Assembly (NCBI RefSeq): GCF_004761865.1
Contig: NZ_SJDM01000002.1
Coordinates: forward strand, 62,001-126,000
DNA from: Crenalkalicoccus roseus
Lineage (GTDB): Bacteria; Pseudomonadota; Alphaproteobacteria; Acetobacterales; Acetobacteraceae
Direction of reading: 5' to 3'
Length of the DNA: 64,000 bases
Positions 54,580 through 63,048 of this stretch are shown here, piece by piece. Every line of letters begins with the position of its first letter. The stretch's first letter is position 1. Below the pieces are notes generated by a model. That model worked only from the letters and a program-made list of their open reading frames with translations, was not told where the DNA came from and did not search any database. Made by a program: the position numbers and the translations under genes.

Positions 54580-55904
54580 TGGCCCCCGAATTCGTCCTCG
54601 CCGCCACCGGCTTCGGCGTGCTGCTCGCGCTGATCGTGCTGCGCTGCCCGGTGGGGCTGGCGATGCTGCTGACCGGGGCGGCCGGCTATCTCTGGATCAT
54701 CGACGCCGCGACGCTGCTGAACTACCTCAAGACCACGCCCTACCACCTGTTCGCGAACTACACGCTCTCCGTCATCCCGCTGTTCATCCTGATGGGCGCG
54801 CTGGCCGAGCGCGGCGGGCTGGCGCGGGACCTCTTCACCGCCGCCCATGCCCTGGTCGGGCACCGCCGCGGCGGCATGGCGATGGGGGTGATCGGCGCCT
54901 GCGCCTGCTTCGGCGCCGTCTGCGGCTCCTCCGTCGCCACCACCGCGACCATGGGCCGCGCCGCGCTGCCGGAGCTGCGCCGCTACGGCTACGCGCCCGG
55001 CCTCGCCACCGGCACCATCGCGGTGGGCGGCACCCTCGGCATCCTGATCCCGCCGAGCGTGATCCTCGTGATCTACGCCATCCAGACCGAGCAGAACATC
55101 GCCCGCCTGTTCATGGCGGCGCTGATCCCCGGCCTGCTGGCGGCGCTGCTGCACATCCTGGCGATCGCGCTGGTGACCTGGCGCCGCCCCGCCCTCGCGC
55201 CCCCGGCGCTGCGCCTTCCGGCGGAGGAGCGGCGGCGCGCGCTGCTCGGCGTGGTGCCGGTGCTGGTCATCGCCGTCGTCGTGGTGGGCGGCATCTATGG
55301 CGGCGTGTTCACCCCGACCGAGAGCGCCGCGGTCGGCTGCATCGCCACCCTCGCGGTCGGGGTGCTGCGCGGCACGCTCCGCGCCCGCCAGGTGAAGGAG
55401 GCGCTGCTCAGCACCGCCGAGACCACGGCGATGATCTTCGTCATCCTGCTCGGCGCCGAGGTGTTCAACGCCTTCCTGGCGCTGACCCAGGCGCCGGAGC
55501 TGCTCGGCCTCTGGATCAGCGAGCAGGACTTCTCCCCCTACGGCGTGCTGCTGCTGATGCTGCTCGCCTACCTCGTGCTCGGCGCGGTGATGGACGAGCT
55601 GGCGATGATCCTGCTGACGCTGCCGGTGTTCTTCCCGGTGGTGACGGCGCTCGACTTCGGCCTCGCCACCACCGAGGAGACGGCGATCTGGTTCGGCATC
55701 CTGGTGCTGGTGGTGGTCGGCATCGGCCTCGCCGCGCCGCCGATCGGGCTCAACGTCTTCGTCGTCTCGGCGCTCGCGCGCGACGTGCCGATCGCGCGCA
55801 CCTATCGCGGCGTGATGCCCTTCCTGGCCATGGACCTGCTGCGGCTCGGCCTCTGCGTCGCCTTCCCGGCGCTCAGCCTCTGGCTGGTGCGGGTGCTGAG
55901 CTGA
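54579..55904 (+). CDS. dctM: TRAP large permease (DctM), second system
   Basis: 441-residue permease with about 12 TM helices. Family motifs GTLGILIPPSVILVIYAIQTEQNIARLFMAALIPG and GVFTPTESAAVGCIATLAVGVL, with GLAAPPIGLNVFVV. The last 32 bp overlap tail-to-tail with the gamma-glutamyltransferase gene. The substrate cannot be read from sequence. Confidence 0.93.
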   Translation: MAPEFVLAATGFGVLLALIVLRCPVGLAMLLTGAAGYLWIIDAATLLNYLKTTPYHLFANYTLSVIPLFILMGALAERGGLARDLFTAAHALVGHRRGGMAMGVIGACACFGAVCGSSVATTATMGRAALPELRRYGYAPGLATGTIAVGGTLGILIPPSVILVIYAIQTEQNIARLFMAALIPGLLAALLHILAIALVTWRRPALAPPALRLPAEERRRALLGVVPVLVIAVVVVGGIYGGVFTPTESAAVGCIATLAVGVLRGTLRARQVKEALLSTAETTAMIFVILLGAEVFNAFLALTQAPELLGLWISEQDFSPYGVLLLMLLAYLVLGAVMDELAMILLTLPVFFPVVTALDFGLATTEETAIWFGILVLVVVGIGLAAPPIGLNVFVVSALARDVPIARTYRGVMPFLAMDLLRLGLCVAFPALSLWLVRVLS

Positions 55905-57606
55905 GTGGTCGGGCCGGGGGCACCGCATCCGGCCAGAAGCGCACGCCCGGCCGCGCCAGCCCGCCGCCGACGCCGATCGCGGTGCCGTCGGCGCGCCAGC
56001 AGGCCGCGCCCTCCAGCAGGCCGTCCTCGGCGAAGCGGATGGCGCACATGCCGCCCGCGACATGCGGCACGGCGAGCACCTCGTGGCCCATGGCGCGCAG
56101 CGCCTCGCGCACCGGCGCGGCGATGCCGGCCTCCACCTCCAGCGCCTGGCCCTGGGTCCAGACCCGCGGCGCCTCCACCGCCTCCTGCAGCGCCATGCCG
56201 TGGTCCACCAGCGCGATCAGGGCCTGCAGGACGCTGCCGAAGATGCGCAGCCCCCCGGGCAGGCCGAGCGCGACCCAGGGCCGCCCCTCCCTCAGCGCGA
56301 TCAGCGGCGCCTGGCTGGTGGTGATGCGCTTGCCCGGCGCGATGGAGAGGGCGTGGCCGGGGCGCGGGTCGAACAGCGCCATGTAGTTGTTGGGGATCAG
56401 CCCGAGTTCGGGGATCAGGAAGCGGGCGCCGAAGGTGCTGTTGATGGTGTGGGTGGCGCAGACGATGCGGCCCTCGGCATCGGCGACGGTGAGGTGGGTG
56501 GTGTTCGGGCTCTCCCCCGCGGCGACGCCGGCGCCCCAGCGTTGCGCGCGGGCGGGGTCGAGCCGTGCCCGCCGCTCCGCCGCATAGGCGGGGGAGAGCA
56601 GCCGCTCCACCGGCACCCGCACGAAGGCGGGGTCGGCGGTGGCCGCGGCGCGGTCGGCGAAGGCGATCTTCAGCGCCTCGGCGATCAGGTGCGTGGCCTC
56701 CGCCGTGCCGAAGCCGAGGGCGCCGAGATCGAATCCCTCCAGGATGTTCAGCATCTGGATCAGGTGCACTCCGCCCGAGGAGGGCGGCGGCGGCCCCACC
56801 ACCTCCACCCCGCGATAGGTGCCGCGCACCGGCGCGCGCTCGACCAGCCGCGCCTCGCGCAGATCGGCCTCGGAGAGCAGGCCGCCGCGGCGGGCGATGT
56901 CGGTCGCCACCGCCGCGCCGATGGCGCCGCCATGCAGCGCGCCCGGCCCCTCGCGCGCGATGCAGCGCAGCACCTCCGCCGCCGCGCCCTGCACGAGGCG
57001 CGCGCCGGGCCGCAGCGGCGCGCCGCCGGGCAGGAACAGGGAGGCGATGGCGGGGTCGCGCGCCAGGTCGGCCGCCGCCTCCGTCACGCATTCGGAGAGG
57101 TAGGGGGTGGCGGGGAAGCCGCGCTCCGCCAGGCGGATCGCCGGGGCCATCACATCGGCGAGGGGAAGGGTGCCGAAGCGGCGCAGCGCCTCGCACCAGG
57201 CGAGCAGATTGCCCGGTACGGCGACGGCCCGCGGCCCGACCGCGTTCTCCCGCCCCACCGTCTCGAGCGCCGCCGGCCAGTCCTGGCTGACGGGGGTGAA
57301 CATGTCGGGCCGCCCCGCGGCGGGGACGGTGGAGAGCCCGTCGAGCACGGTGTGCGTGCCGTCGGACAGGCGGAGATGCGTCATGCCGCCGCCGAGCAGG
57401 CCGACCATCATCGGCTCCACCACGGTCAGAGCGAAGAGGGAGGCCACCGCCGCGTCCACCGCGTTGCCGCCCGCGGCCAGCATCTCCGCCCCGGCGGCGG
57501 AGGCGAGCGGATGGTTGGTGACGACCATGCCCCGCGATCCGGTCGCGGGACGCTTGACGCAGGTGAAGGCGCTGCCGGCGCGCGCACGCCATGCCTGGCT
57601 GGACAT
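55873..57606 (-). CDS. ggt: Gamma-glutamyltransferase
   Basis: 577-residue Ntn-hydrolase precursor. Autocleavage and nucleophile at Thr369 in ESPNTTHLTVADAEGRIV; other family marks AASAAGAEMLAAGGNAVDAAVA, GGGMTHLRLSDG and PPPPSSGGVHLIQMLNIL. Transfers or hydrolyses the gamma-glutamyl group of glutathione-like substrates. A signal peptide is not obvious, so it may be cytoplasmic; many relatives of this branch are. Start 57606 (MSSQAWRARAGSAF) preferred over the upstream ATG. C-terminal ~20 residues overlap dctM and look non-conserved. Confidence 0.88.
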   Translation of the reverse strand: MSSQAWRARAGSAFTCVKRPATGSRGMVVTNHPLASAAGAEMLAAGGNAVDAAVASLFALTVVEPMMVGLLGGGMTHLRLSDGTHTVLDGLSTVPAAGRPDMFTPVSQDWPAALETVGRENAVGPRAVAVPGNLLAWCEALRRFGTLPLADVMAPAIRLAERGFPATPYLSECVTEAAADLARDPAIASLFLPGGAPLRPGARLVQGAAAEVLRCIAREGPGALHGGAIGAAVATDIARRGGLLSEADLREARLVERAPVRGTYRGVEVVGPPPPSSGGVHLIQMLNILEGFDLGALGFGTAEATHLIAEALKIAFADRAAATADPAFVRVPVERLLSPAYAAERRARLDPARAQRWGAGVAAGESPNTTHLTVADAEGRIVCATHTINSTFGARFLIPELGLIPNNYMALFDPRPGHALSIAPGKRITTSQAPLIALREGRPWVALGLPGGLRIFGSVLQALIALVDHGMALQEAVEAPRVWTQGQALEVEAGIAAPVREALRAMGHEVLAVPHVAGGMCAIRFAEDGLLEGAACWRADGTAIGVGGGLARPGVRFWPDAVPPARPLSSAPAPARG

Positions 57607-57692
57607 CGGCGGGATCCCCCCCTCTTGCGTCCCGAGCGTCGCGCCCCCAGCCATTCCGTGCAAGCCGTGGCGCGACGCGGGAGGGAAGGCGA

Positions 57693-58349
57693 ATGGCCGG
57701 GATGGTGCCGGACCCCGAGACCGACATGCTCGGGCTGATCGACGTGCAGCCCACCTTCATGCCGGGCGGCGAACTGCCCGTGCCGGAGGGCGACGCCGTC
57801 CTGCCGGTGATCGCGCGGCTGCTGGAAGGGCCGTTCCGCCACGCCTTCGCCACGCAGGACTGGCACCCGGCCGACCACCTCTCCTTCGCCAGCCAGCATC
57901 CCGGCCGCGCGCCCTATGACAGCGTGGCCATGCCCTACGGCCCGCAGACGCTCTGGCCGGACCACGCGGTGCAGGGCAGCGCCAACGCCGCCCTCCACCC
58001 CGCCCTGCCGCAGGGGCGGATCGAGATGATCCTGCGCAAGGGCTTCCGGCGCGAGGTGGACAGCTACTCCGCCTTTTTCGAGAACGACCACCGGACCCCG
58101 ACCGGGCTCGAGGGCTGGCTGCGCGCACGCGGCGTGCGGCGGCTGTTCCTCGCCGGGCTGGCGACGGATTTCTGCGTCGCCTGGTCGGCCGAGGACGCGG
58201 CACGGCTCGGCTTCGGGGTGGTGGTGATCGAGGATGCCTGCCGCGGCATCGGCCTGCCGCTTCCCGAGGGCGGCACGACGCTGGAGGCGGCGCGGCGGCG
58301 CCTCGGGGGCATGGGCGTGGCCTTCCTGCGCAGCGAGGCGATCGGCTGA
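57693..58349 (+). CDS. pncA: Nicotinamidase
   Basis: 218-residue isochorismatase-fold hydrolase converting nicotinamide to nicotinate for NAD salvage. Triad: Asp in GLIDVQPTFMPGGELPV, Lys in ILRKGFRREVDSYSAFFEND and Cys in LAGLATDFCVAWSAEDA. Metal-site pattern DWHPADHLSFASQHPG is specific for nicotinamidase. Length standard. Start ATG 57693 with GGGAGG upstream. No pncB adjacent. Confidence 0.93.
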   Translation: MAGMVPDPETDMLGLIDVQPTFMPGGELPVPEGDAVLPVIARLLEGPFRHAFATQDWHPADHLSFASQHPGRAPYDSVAMPYGPQTLWPDHAVQGSANAALHPALPQGRIEMILRKGFRREVDSYSAFFENDHRTPTGLEGWLRARGVRRLFLAGLATDFCVAWSAEDAARLGFGVVVIEDACRGIGLPLPEGGTTLEAARRRLGGMGVAFLRSEAIG

Positions 58350-58369
58350 CGCGGGGCGCAGGCGCGGCC

Positions 58370-58560
58370 GCCGGTTCCGGCCCATTGTCCGTGACGCGGA
58401 GACGCGCTCCCGGCTGGTTCGCCGCTCCGGCACTCCCGCCTTCGGATCGGGCGCTGGAGCCGCTTCCACTCGGCCATGAACGCGGAAACGGCTCCAGCCC
58501 ATTGGTTGTAGGGCAGAGTCACGCTCCCGGCTGTTTCCAGCCGTCCGCGATCTGCTCTAG
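58370..58560 (+). repeat. Dispersed intergenic repeat, fullest copy of modules A and B
   Basis: Contains module A (CTCCGGCACTCCCGCCTTCG.. at about 58431-58466), an internal inverted repeat GCTGGAGCCG / CGGCTCCAGC (58459-58501), and module B (GTAGGGCAGAGTCACGCTCC.. to ..TCTGCTCTAG). The final CTAG provides the TAG stop of the minus-strand racemase-like gene. It takes up nearly all of the 207-bp gap. Confidence 0.75.
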
Positions 58561-59294
58561 CGCAGCGCGAACAGCCGCCCCCAGGCGGCGAGGGGGGAGG
58601 GATCGGCGCCGGCAGCGCGCAGCGCTCCCCACAGCGCGACGGCGACGCTGTCGAGCACGGGGATGCCGAGCGCCGCCTCCAGCGCCGGGACCAGCCGCGC
58701 GGCGCGGAAATTCGTGCAGTGGACCACGATGGCCGGCGCTCCCTCGCGCGCCACCTCGCGGATCAGCTCCTCAATCCGCGCCTCCGTGTGCCCGGCGAAG
58801 CTGAAATTGCCGGGATCGCCGAGATGGCGCTCCGCCACGCAGTCCAGCCCCTCGGCGCGCCAGCGCGCGACGATCGCCCGCTGCACCTCCTCCAGATAGG
58901 GCGTGACCAGGCCGTAGCGCCGCAGGCCGAGGGCGGCGAGGGCCTGCATCAGCGCCAGCGTCGCCGTGGTCGCGGGGATGCCGGTGCGCCGCGTGATGGC
59001 GGCGCAGAGCGCCCGGTCCTGCTCCAGCCCGAGCCAGGCGCCGGAGGTGCCGTTCCAGCAGATCGCATGCACCCGCGCATCCGCCAGCAGCTCCGCCGCG
59101 GCCAGGATCGGCGTGGGGTCGAACTGGGCGCGGGAGGCTGCGTCCATCCCGATCGCCACCACCCGGAAGCGGGCGAAATGCGCGCTCGCACCCGGCAGGG
59201 CGGCGAGCATCGCCGCCGTCAGCGGCTCGAGCACCGTGTTCGAGGAGGGTGTCAGCATGCCAAGGCGGAGCGGCGCGGGGGCGGAGGGTGTCAT
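58557..59294 (-). CDS. Asp/Glu racemase / maleate isomerase-like protein
   Basis: 245-residue protein of the aspartate/glutamate racemase superfamily closest to arylmalonate decarboxylase and maleate isomerase: GMLTPSSNTVLEPLTAAML at the N-terminus, one Cys in AICWNGTSGAWLG and the second in IVVHCTNFRAARL. In the AMDase/MaiA enzymes Cys residues at these positions carry out the isomerisation; the first Cys lies in a WNGTSG context rather than CTS. It could isomerise or decarboxylate a dicarboxylate. The stop TAG lies in a repeat CTAG. Confidence 0.75.
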   Translation of the reverse strand: MTPSAPAPLRLGMLTPSSNTVLEPLTAAMLAALPGASAHFARFRVVAIGMDAASRAQFDPTPILAAAELLADARVHAICWNGTSGAWLGLEQDRALCAAITRRTGIPATTATLALMQALAALGLRRYGLVTPYLEEVQRAIVARWRAEGLDCVAERHLGDPGNFSFAGHTEARIEELIREVAREGAPAIVVHCTNFRAARLVPALEAALGIPVLDSVAVALWGALRAAGADPSPLAAWGRLFALR

Positions 59295-59399
59295 CCTCGT
59301 CCTTCCGGGCGGATCGTGACGCGGGCGGTCGGGCCCGGGCGGCGGATTGCCCTGCCGCCCGGGGCGGCCCATTCTGCCGCCGATCGCAGGAGAGGCGCC

Positions 59400-59816
59400 A
59401 TGCGAGGAGTGCCCGACATCAGCCCCAGCGAGACCTGGCGGGCCCTCAGGGAGGACCCCAAGGCCGTCCTGGTGGACGTGCGCACGGATGCGGAGTGGAA
59501 TTTCGTCGGCGTGCCCGACCTCGCCGAGGCGGGGAAGGAGGTGGTGCTGATCCCCTGGCAGCTCTACCCCTCCATGCAGGTGAACGCCGCCTTCGCGGAG
59601 CATCTGCGCAAGGCGGGGCTGACGCCGGAGCACCGGCTCTACTTCATCTGCCGCTCCGGCGCCCGCAGCCTGGCGGCGGCGCAGACCGCGCAGGCGGCGG
59701 GCTTCCCCGAAGCCTTCAACGTCGCCGACGGCTTCGAGGGGCCGGTGGACGCGGAGGGGCACCGCGGCACCGTCGCCGGCTGGAAGGCCGAGGGGCTGCC
59801 CTGGCGGCAGCGCTGA
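59400..59816 (+). CDS. Rhodanese-like sulfurtransferase
   Basis: 138-residue single-domain rhodanese: SPSETWRALREDPKAVLVDVRTDAEWNFVGVPDL and the active-site loop YFICRSGARSLAAAQT with catalytic Cys in a six-residue loop (CRSGAR). Moves sulfane sulfur, for example from thiosulfate. ATG 59400 with GGAG upstream. DUF3237 gene follows after 15 nt, so the two are probably cotranscribed; a thiol dioxygenase-like gene lies nearby. Confidence 0.9.
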   Translation: MRGVPDISPSETWRALREDPKAVLVDVRTDAEWNFVGVPDLAEAGKEVVLIPWQLYPSMQVNAAFAEHLRKAGLTPEHRLYFICRSGARSLAAAQTAQAAGFPEAFNVADGFEGPVDAEGHRGTVAGWKAEGLPWRQR

Positions 59817-59831
59817 GAAGGGAGACGAGAC

Positions 59832-60305
59832 GTGACCGAGGCACCGCTGCCGCTCCGCACGGAGTTCCTGTTCCGCATGGCCCTTGCCGCCGGCGCGCCG
59901 CAGATGACGGCCCCCGGACGCGGCGGGGAGCTGCGCGTCATTCCCGTCACCGGCGGGCGCTTCGAGGGGCCGCGCCTCAGGGGGGAGGTGGTGCCCGGCA
60001 CCACGGCGGACTGGCTGCGGGTGGAGGCGGACGGCACCGCGCACATGGATGTGCGGCTGGTGATGCGCACCGATCGCGGGCAGCTCTTCTACATGCACTA
60101 CAGCGGCCTCCGCACCGGCGCGCCGGAGGTGCTGGCCCGGCTCGGCGCCGGAGAGGCGGTGGACCCGGCCGACTACTACTTCCGCATCGCCATCCGCTTC
60201 GAGACGGGCGATGCGGAGCTCGCCTGGCTGAACCGCGTGCTCGCCCTCGGCGTCGGCCAGCGGCCGCCGGGCGGGCCGACCTACGACGTGTACGTGGTGC
60301 GCTAG
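59832..60305 (+). CDS. DUF3237 family protein
   Basis: 157-residue member of the DUF3237 family, a beta-barrel fold of unknown function: TEFLFRMALAAGAPQ, GGELRVIPVTGGRFEGPRLRGEVVPGTTADWL, ADGTAHMDVRLVMRTDRGQLFYMHYSGL and a C-terminal YFRIAIRFETGDAELAWLNR are typical. GTG start at 59832 with AGGGAG 8 nt upstream. Stop TAG lies in CTAG at the start of a dispersed repeat. Confidence 0.88.
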   Translation: MTEAPLPLRTEFLFRMALAAGAPQMTAPGRGGELRVIPVTGGRFEGPRLRGEVVPGTTADWLRVEADGTAHMDVRLVMRTDRGQLFYMHYSGLRTGAPEVLARLGAGEAVDPADYYFRIAIRFETGDAELAWLNRVLALGVGQRPPGGPTYDVYVVR

Positions 60306-60560
60306 AGCATTGTCCGTTCACCCTGGCTCGCGGAAACTGCTCCAGCTCGTTGAGTGTGCGAGCCTCTTCCCCCGTCGAGGCCACCTGGACGGGATCTGCT
60401 CCAGCGCCTGGTCCACGGAGGCGGGCTCGCCGGAGCCGCGACTCGGCCGCTCGGCAAGGAGCGCAGCGTGATCTGCGGAATCGGATCGCGCCGGTAGCCC
60501 GTGCTTCGCCGGGGCGGCGTCACACTCCCGACCCGGCCCGCCGCGATCCGCTCTTGCGCC
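60302..60560 (+). repeat. Dispersed intergenic repeat, modules C, A (reverse) and B
   Basis: Begins CTAGAGCATTGTCCGTTCAC (module C), with the CTAG giving the DUF3237 stop codon. About 60400-60436 is module A in reverse (CAGCGCCTGGTCCACGG..). About 60518-60560 is module B (CACACTCCCG..CGCGATCCGCTCTTG). It occupies most of the 292-bp gap before the minus-strand dioxygenase gene. Confidence 0.75.
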
Positions 60561-60597
60561 GTTCCGCGAAGGCGTACCGCGCCACGGGGCGGCTACC

Positions 60598-61197
60598 CTA
60601 CGCCGCCGCGAGTTCCTGGCTGCGGTCCCACAGATTCGGCACCGCGGCGTTGGTGTAGCCGGAGATGAAGCGCTTCTCCGCCCCCGTTGCCGGATCGAAG
60701 ACGCTGCGGGGGATCGCGCCGATGTTGCCGCCATAGGCGTGGATGCTGATGCTGGGCCGGTCGGCGAAGGCGTTCTCCACCACATGGATGTCGTAGGTAT
60801 CGGCGCCGACCGCCACCACCTCGCCCGGCCGCAGCCGGTCCACCCGGCCGGGGCGCATCGGCGTGCCGGGCGGGCCGAGCTGCATCTCGGTCGAGATCTC
60901 CTCGCCGCGCAGCATGCCGACCAGGCCCCAGACCGTGTGGTTGTGCACCGGCGTCCTCTGCCCGGGGCCCCATACGAAGCTCACCAAGCAGAACCGCTCC
61001 GCCGGGTCGCAGTGCAGCAGGTACTGGCGATAGGTGGGGCCGGGCGTGGCGTAGTCCTCGGGCAGCCAGTCATCGTGGGAGACCAGGTCCCTCAGCAGCG
61101 CCGCCCCCTCGGTCAGGAAGCGGCGCTCCTCCGCCCCCTCATCCGCCAGCCGGGTCATGGCGCACACGAAATGGCGCAGGCGGGCGATGTTGGTCAT
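60598..61197 (-). CDS. Cysteine dioxygenase-family thiol dioxygenase
   Basis: 199-residue cupin-type non-haem iron enzyme. Iron-binding His pair in RTPVHNHTVWGLVGML and third His in TYDIHVVENAF, as in bacterial cysteine/3-mercaptopropionate dioxygenases, which oxidise a thiol to a sulfinate with O2. ATG 61197 with GGAGAAAATCC upstream. Its closeness to a rhodanese gene suggests sulfur metabolism. It is divergent from the cupin gene. Confidence 0.88.
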   Translation of the reverse strand: MTNIARLRHFVCAMTRLADEGAEERRFLTEGAALLRDLVSHDDWLPEDYATPGPTYRQYLLHCDPAERFCLVSFVWGPGQRTPVHNHTVWGLVGMLRGEEISTEMQLGPPGTPMRPGRVDRLRPGEVVAVGADTYDIHVVENAFADRPSISIHAYGGNIGAIPRSVFDPATGAEKRFISGYTNAAVPNLWDRSQELAAA

Positions 61198-61303
61198 GGA
61201 TTTTCTCCGACGATCCTCTCGCGGAGAACACTATCCTCCCTGCCGCCCCGCGCGCAAACCATCCGTCCCGACGGCCGTTGCTGGGCCGCGAGGAGGAGAG
61301 GCC

Positions 61304-61813
61304 ATGACGCCCGAGACGCTTCTGCTGGCCGATGACGGCGAGGTTCCGAACAACCCGCGCCTGCCGGCGCTGGTCTATCGCGGCGCGGTGCCCCCCGGCG
61401 ATCCGGAGGCGGCGGAGGCGCTGTTCGCCCGGAACGGCTGGCCGCCCGCCTGGCGGAACGGCATCCACCCCTACCACCACTACCACCCCAACGCGCATGA
61501 GGCGCTGGCGATCGCCTGCGGGCAGGTGCGGGTGCAGCTCGGCGGCGAGCAGGGCAGGGCGCTCGACCTGCGGGCGGGGGATGTGGTGGTGCTGCCGGCC
61601 GGGGTCGGGCACAAGAATCTCGGCGCCAGCGAGGATCTGCTGGTGGTCGGCGCCTATCCGCCCGGCGCGGAGCCGGAGGAGTGCCGCGCCGACCGGACGG
61701 CGCATGACCGCGCCGTGCAGGCCATCACCCAGACGCCGGACCCGCCAAGCGATCCGGTGCAGGGCGGCCCCTGGCCCGGCCTCGACCGGGAGGCGGGGAA
61801 GGGGCCCGGCTGA
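61304..61813 (+). CDS. Cupin-domain protein (YjlB-like)
   Basis: 169-residue small cupin. N-terminal LADDGEVPNNPRLPALVYRGAV and NGWPPAWRNGIHPYHHYHPNAHEALAIACGQ, then LRAGDVVVLPAGVGHKNLGAS with metal-type His residues, and PDPPSDPVQGGPWPGLD at the end match the YjlB family. Function unknown. GGAGGAGAGG before ATG 61304; the gene is divergent from the dioxygenase gene with a 106-bp shared upstream region. Confidence 0.85.
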   Translation: MTPETLLLADDGEVPNNPRLPALVYRGAVPPGDPEAAEALFARNGWPPAWRNGIHPYHHYHPNAHEALAIACGQVRVQLGGEQGRALDLRAGDVVVLPAGVGHKNLGASEDLLVVGAYPPGAEPEECRADRTAHDRAVQAITQTPDPPSDPVQGGPWPGLDREAGKGPG

Positions 61814-61858
61814 CCCTCCGGCGGGGCCGCGCGCGGGCGGCTCCGCCGCGATGACGGG

Positions 61859-62926
61859 TCAGGCCGCCTCGGCAGTCAGCACGATGCGCCCGACCACCTT
61901 GCCCTCGCGCAGGCGGTTCAGCGCCGCGTCGGCGTTGCGCAGCGGTTCCCTGGTGATCGGGATCGGCGGGATCTTGCCCTGCTTGGCGATGTCGATCAGC
62001 GCCCGCAGCTCCTTCACATTGCCGACATAGCTGCCCTGCACCGTCAGGGCGCGGATCGGCATCAGCGGCAGGGGAATGGAGAGCTCCCCTCCGAACAGCC
62101 CGACCTGCACCAGCTTGCCGCCCTTGCGCAGCGCGTCAAAGGCGAAGCGCGCGGTCTGGGTGCCGTTCACCAGGTCCACCACGCCCGCGACCGGACCGCC
62201 GCAGGCGTCGAGGATACGCTTGGTGGTGTCGTCGCCGGAGACGAGCACGGCATCCGTCGCGCCCTCCTCGCGTGCCGCGTCCAGCTTCTTCTGGTCCACG
62301 TCCACGATGCAGATGCGCCGGTGGCCGAGCGCCTTCAGGATGGCGATGGCGTTCAGCCCGAGCCCGCCGGCGCCGACCAGCACGATCGGCTCCTCCGGGT
62401 CCATCGGCATCAGCTTGTTCACCGCCGAATAGACGGTGACGCCGGAACAGGCGTAGGTCGCGGCCAGCGCCGGGTCGAGGCCCTGGATGTCCACCAGGTG
62501 CTTCACATGCGTCGCCAGCACGTGCGTCGCGTAGCCGCCGTTCTGATAGACGCCGAGGCTTCTCGGCGTCAGGCACATGTTCTCCTCGTCGCGCTGGCAG
62601 GCGGCGCACTTGCCGCAACCGACCCAGGGATAGACGAGGCGGACATCGCCCACCTTCACGCCCTGGCCCTCGGCCTCGGGGCCGAGCTTCACCACGCGGC
62701 CGACGATCTCGTGGCCCATCGCCAGCGGCAGCACCACGCCGCGGTCGGTCAGCCGCATCTTGCCGCGGCTGCCGAGGTCGTACTCGCCCTCCCAGATGTG
62801 CAGGTCGGAATGGCAGACGCCGGCATGGGTGACCTCGAGCAGCACCTGGGCGCCCTGCGGCTCCGGCGTCGGCAGCTCGATCTCCTGCAGCGGCTTCCCG
62901 GTCTCGACCACGGCCCATGCGCGCAT
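61859..62926 (-). CDS. Zinc-dependent alcohol dehydrogenase
   Basis: 355-residue medium-chain dehydrogenase. Catalytic zinc ligands in HAGVCHSDLHIWEG and GHEIVGRVV; structural zinc from GCGKCAACQRDEENMC; NAD site LVGAGGLGLNAIAILKALG followed by Asp (IVDVDQKK), so NAD is preferred. Oxidises an alcohol or reduces an aldehyde; substrate unknown. Between convergent cupin gene and the downstream proline-rich gene; palindrome at 63001-63028 lies upstream of its start. Confidence 0.92.
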   Translation of the reverse strand: MRAWAVVETGKPLQEIELPTPEPQGAQVLLEVTHAGVCHSDLHIWEGEYDLGSRGKMRLTDRGVVLPLAMGHEIVGRVVKLGPEAEGQGVKVGDVRLVYPWVGCGKCAACQRDEENMCLTPRSLGVYQNGGYATHVLATHVKHLVDIQGLDPALAATYACSGVTVYSAVNKLMPMDPEEPIVLVGAGGLGLNAIAILKALGHRRICIVDVDQKKLDAAREEGATDAVLVSGDDTTKRILDACGGPVAGVVDLVNGTQTARFAFDALRKGGKLVQVGLFGGELSIPLPLMPIRALTVQGSYVGNVKELRALIDIAKQGKIPPIPITREPLRNADAALNRLREGKVVGRIVLTAEAA

Positions 62927-63000
62927 GGGGTTCCTCCCGAAAACGACGATCCGGCGCGCATGTCACCAAGCGCCGCAATGGGGGTCAAGGCATGCGGAAG

Positions 63001-63028
63001 GCGGGGCCGGCGTCGACGCCGGCCCCGC
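63001..63028. terminator. Perfect 28-bp palindrome
   Basis: GCGGGGCCGGCGTC followed directly by its reverse complement, with no loop. It lies between the stop of the minus-strand gene at 63049 and the start of the alcohol dehydrogenase gene at 62926. It may act as a hairpin terminator or as a protein-binding palindrome; no T-run follows. Confidence 0.5.
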
Positions 63029-63048
63029 GCTACCGGTTCGTCGCCGCC

